Assembly (NCBI GenBank): GCA_021292165.1
Contig: CM037877.1
Coordinates: 162,227,580-162,291,579 of the forward strand
Direction of reading: 5' to 3'
From: Shinisaurus crocodilurus
Lineage: Eukaryota; Chordata; Lepidosauria; Squamata; Shinisauridae
Length of the DNA: 64,000 bases
The stretch's first letter is position 1; every line of letters begins with the position of its first letter. Made by a program: the position numbers and the translations under genes. Of this stretch, positions 63,076-64,000 are shown in pieces. The notes below the pieces were generated by a model that saw only the letters and a program-made list of their open reading frames with translations, had not been told where the DNA came from and searched no databases.

Positions 63076-64000
63076 TGCAAGAGGCTTTCCACTGATACAA
63101 CAGGACTTCTCTCCTTCCCCACAACACCTCCTCTAGAGGGTACCCCAACATCCTGCAGTAGATTTGGGTGGGTGCCCAGAGGGTTACAGGGGGAGTGGGA
63201 ATGTGTTGGACAGACACTGTGGGTCTAGTTCTCCTCACACAACTGATAAGGTGGTACGCCTGTTTTTTTATAATACCATTTCAGACTGCATGTTAAGGCT
63301 CACATTACTTAATGTTCCTCCATACGGGGAATGTTTGTATCTTAGAAAGCTAGTTCTTTTTGATATACTAGTTTTCTACATGCAGGGTTTTCATTTTATT
63401 TTTTTTTAAATAGAGGAGCAGTCAATCAAATGAGCCCCACTTCCAGTTTGAAGTTGTATAATCAAGGAACACATTTACCCCTCATCTGCTGTTCATGAGA
63501 CTAGGGTTTTGAATAGAGGCTGGACCTCTGTGGGTTAAAAGACTACAACCTTGAAACATTTCACTACCAGGGCTCACTCCCTATCAGTACTTTGTGATTA
63601 CTTAAGAATCTTGTTTCAGATTTCTAACCTCATTAGAAGATGTTTCTCTAAATCATGCTTCGACTTGACTCCAATTTCACCAAAATCTTGACTCCAATTC
63701 CTTCCCCAAACCTAGTTCTGCAACTCTTGGACTATAACTAAACCAACAGTTTGGCATTAGGAGATTGAACGTAGCTGTCCTGCACCCTGGCTCATGAGTT
63801 CCCCTCTTCTCCTCCAGTGCAGCCACTAGAAAGAACGTGGAAACTTTTGTTTCCATTTTTTATTGATCATGGCTTGTCATGTCATCTGTTTTCTGTCTAA
63901 ACATGCATAGGATTGTGCCTTGAAACAATACAAATATCAGGAAGGGCAGGGAACCTGGCAGGGCCAAGGGAGGTGTCCACAGGAACCACACTGGGGACCC

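Larger units (their letters stand above)
59448..64000. other. BTBD8 upstream intron region
   Basis: No upstream BTBD8 exon recognised. Contents: CAAACCATGG-type dispersed repeats (about 59990-60250 and 62650-62860), a possible LINE 3' region (about 61010-61420), a SINE end (61738-61856), a hAT-type MITE (62988-63075), and a terminal foldback piece (63885-63920). Otherwise non-coding. Confidence 0.5.

Noticed and set aside
59448..64000. Search for further upstream BTBD8 exons
   Set aside because: No segment with an acceptor, a donor and BTB-like coding was found; the previous exon should lie right of the window.

Overview
The window is vertebrate nuclear DNA, most likely from a lizard or other squamate reptile. 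It has spliced genes with GT-AG introns and large introns, and a dense load of foldback hAT-type elements, CR1/L2-type LINE pieces and tRNA- and 5S-headed SINEs. The two genes that can be read follow the human 1p22 order BTBD8 - C1orf146 (SPO16). The species cannot be told from the sequence alone.

Both genes lie on the minus strand and both run off the window. BTBD8 enters from the right. Thirteen exons between 59447 and 39918 join with consistent splice phases into 1,526 codons plus a stop. They run from the end of a BTB domain through a BACK-like helical part and a Lys/Ser-rich linker into the long acidic C-terminal region known in mammals as KIAA1107/APache, an AP-2/clathrin trafficking factor. 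SPO16, a meiotic crossover factor and partner of SHOC1, starts at 16997. Four coding exons (137 codons) are visible down to 3720; the last coding exon or exons lie beyond position 1.

The 22 kb between the genes (about 17.0 to 39.2 kb) is almost entirely mobile DNA. Its centre is a nested structure at 20331-27725. The outer ends are an exact 12-bp inverted repeat with a perfect 8-bp target duplication, as expected for a hAT element. Inside sit a nearly full-length L2-clade LINE (minus strand) that itself carries a GC-rich hAT insertion with its own perfect 8-bp duplication. A separate CpG-rich piece inside looks like the promoter and first exon of a SNED1-like gene (signal peptide plus start of a nidogen-type domain), ended by a stop. 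This captured exon is the least expected item in the window.

Other mobile DNA includes three copies of the GC-rich hAT family with exact 8-bp duplications; many short foldback hAT MITEs, three with exact duplications; a decayed pogo/Tigger-like transposase next to a 96-bp-arm inverted repeat; and two SINEs with a 5S rRNA-like head and a CR1-like tail. I saw no functional tRNA or rRNA genes and no CRISPR arrays. Intron and intergenic stretches not listed contain nothing I can support as coding.
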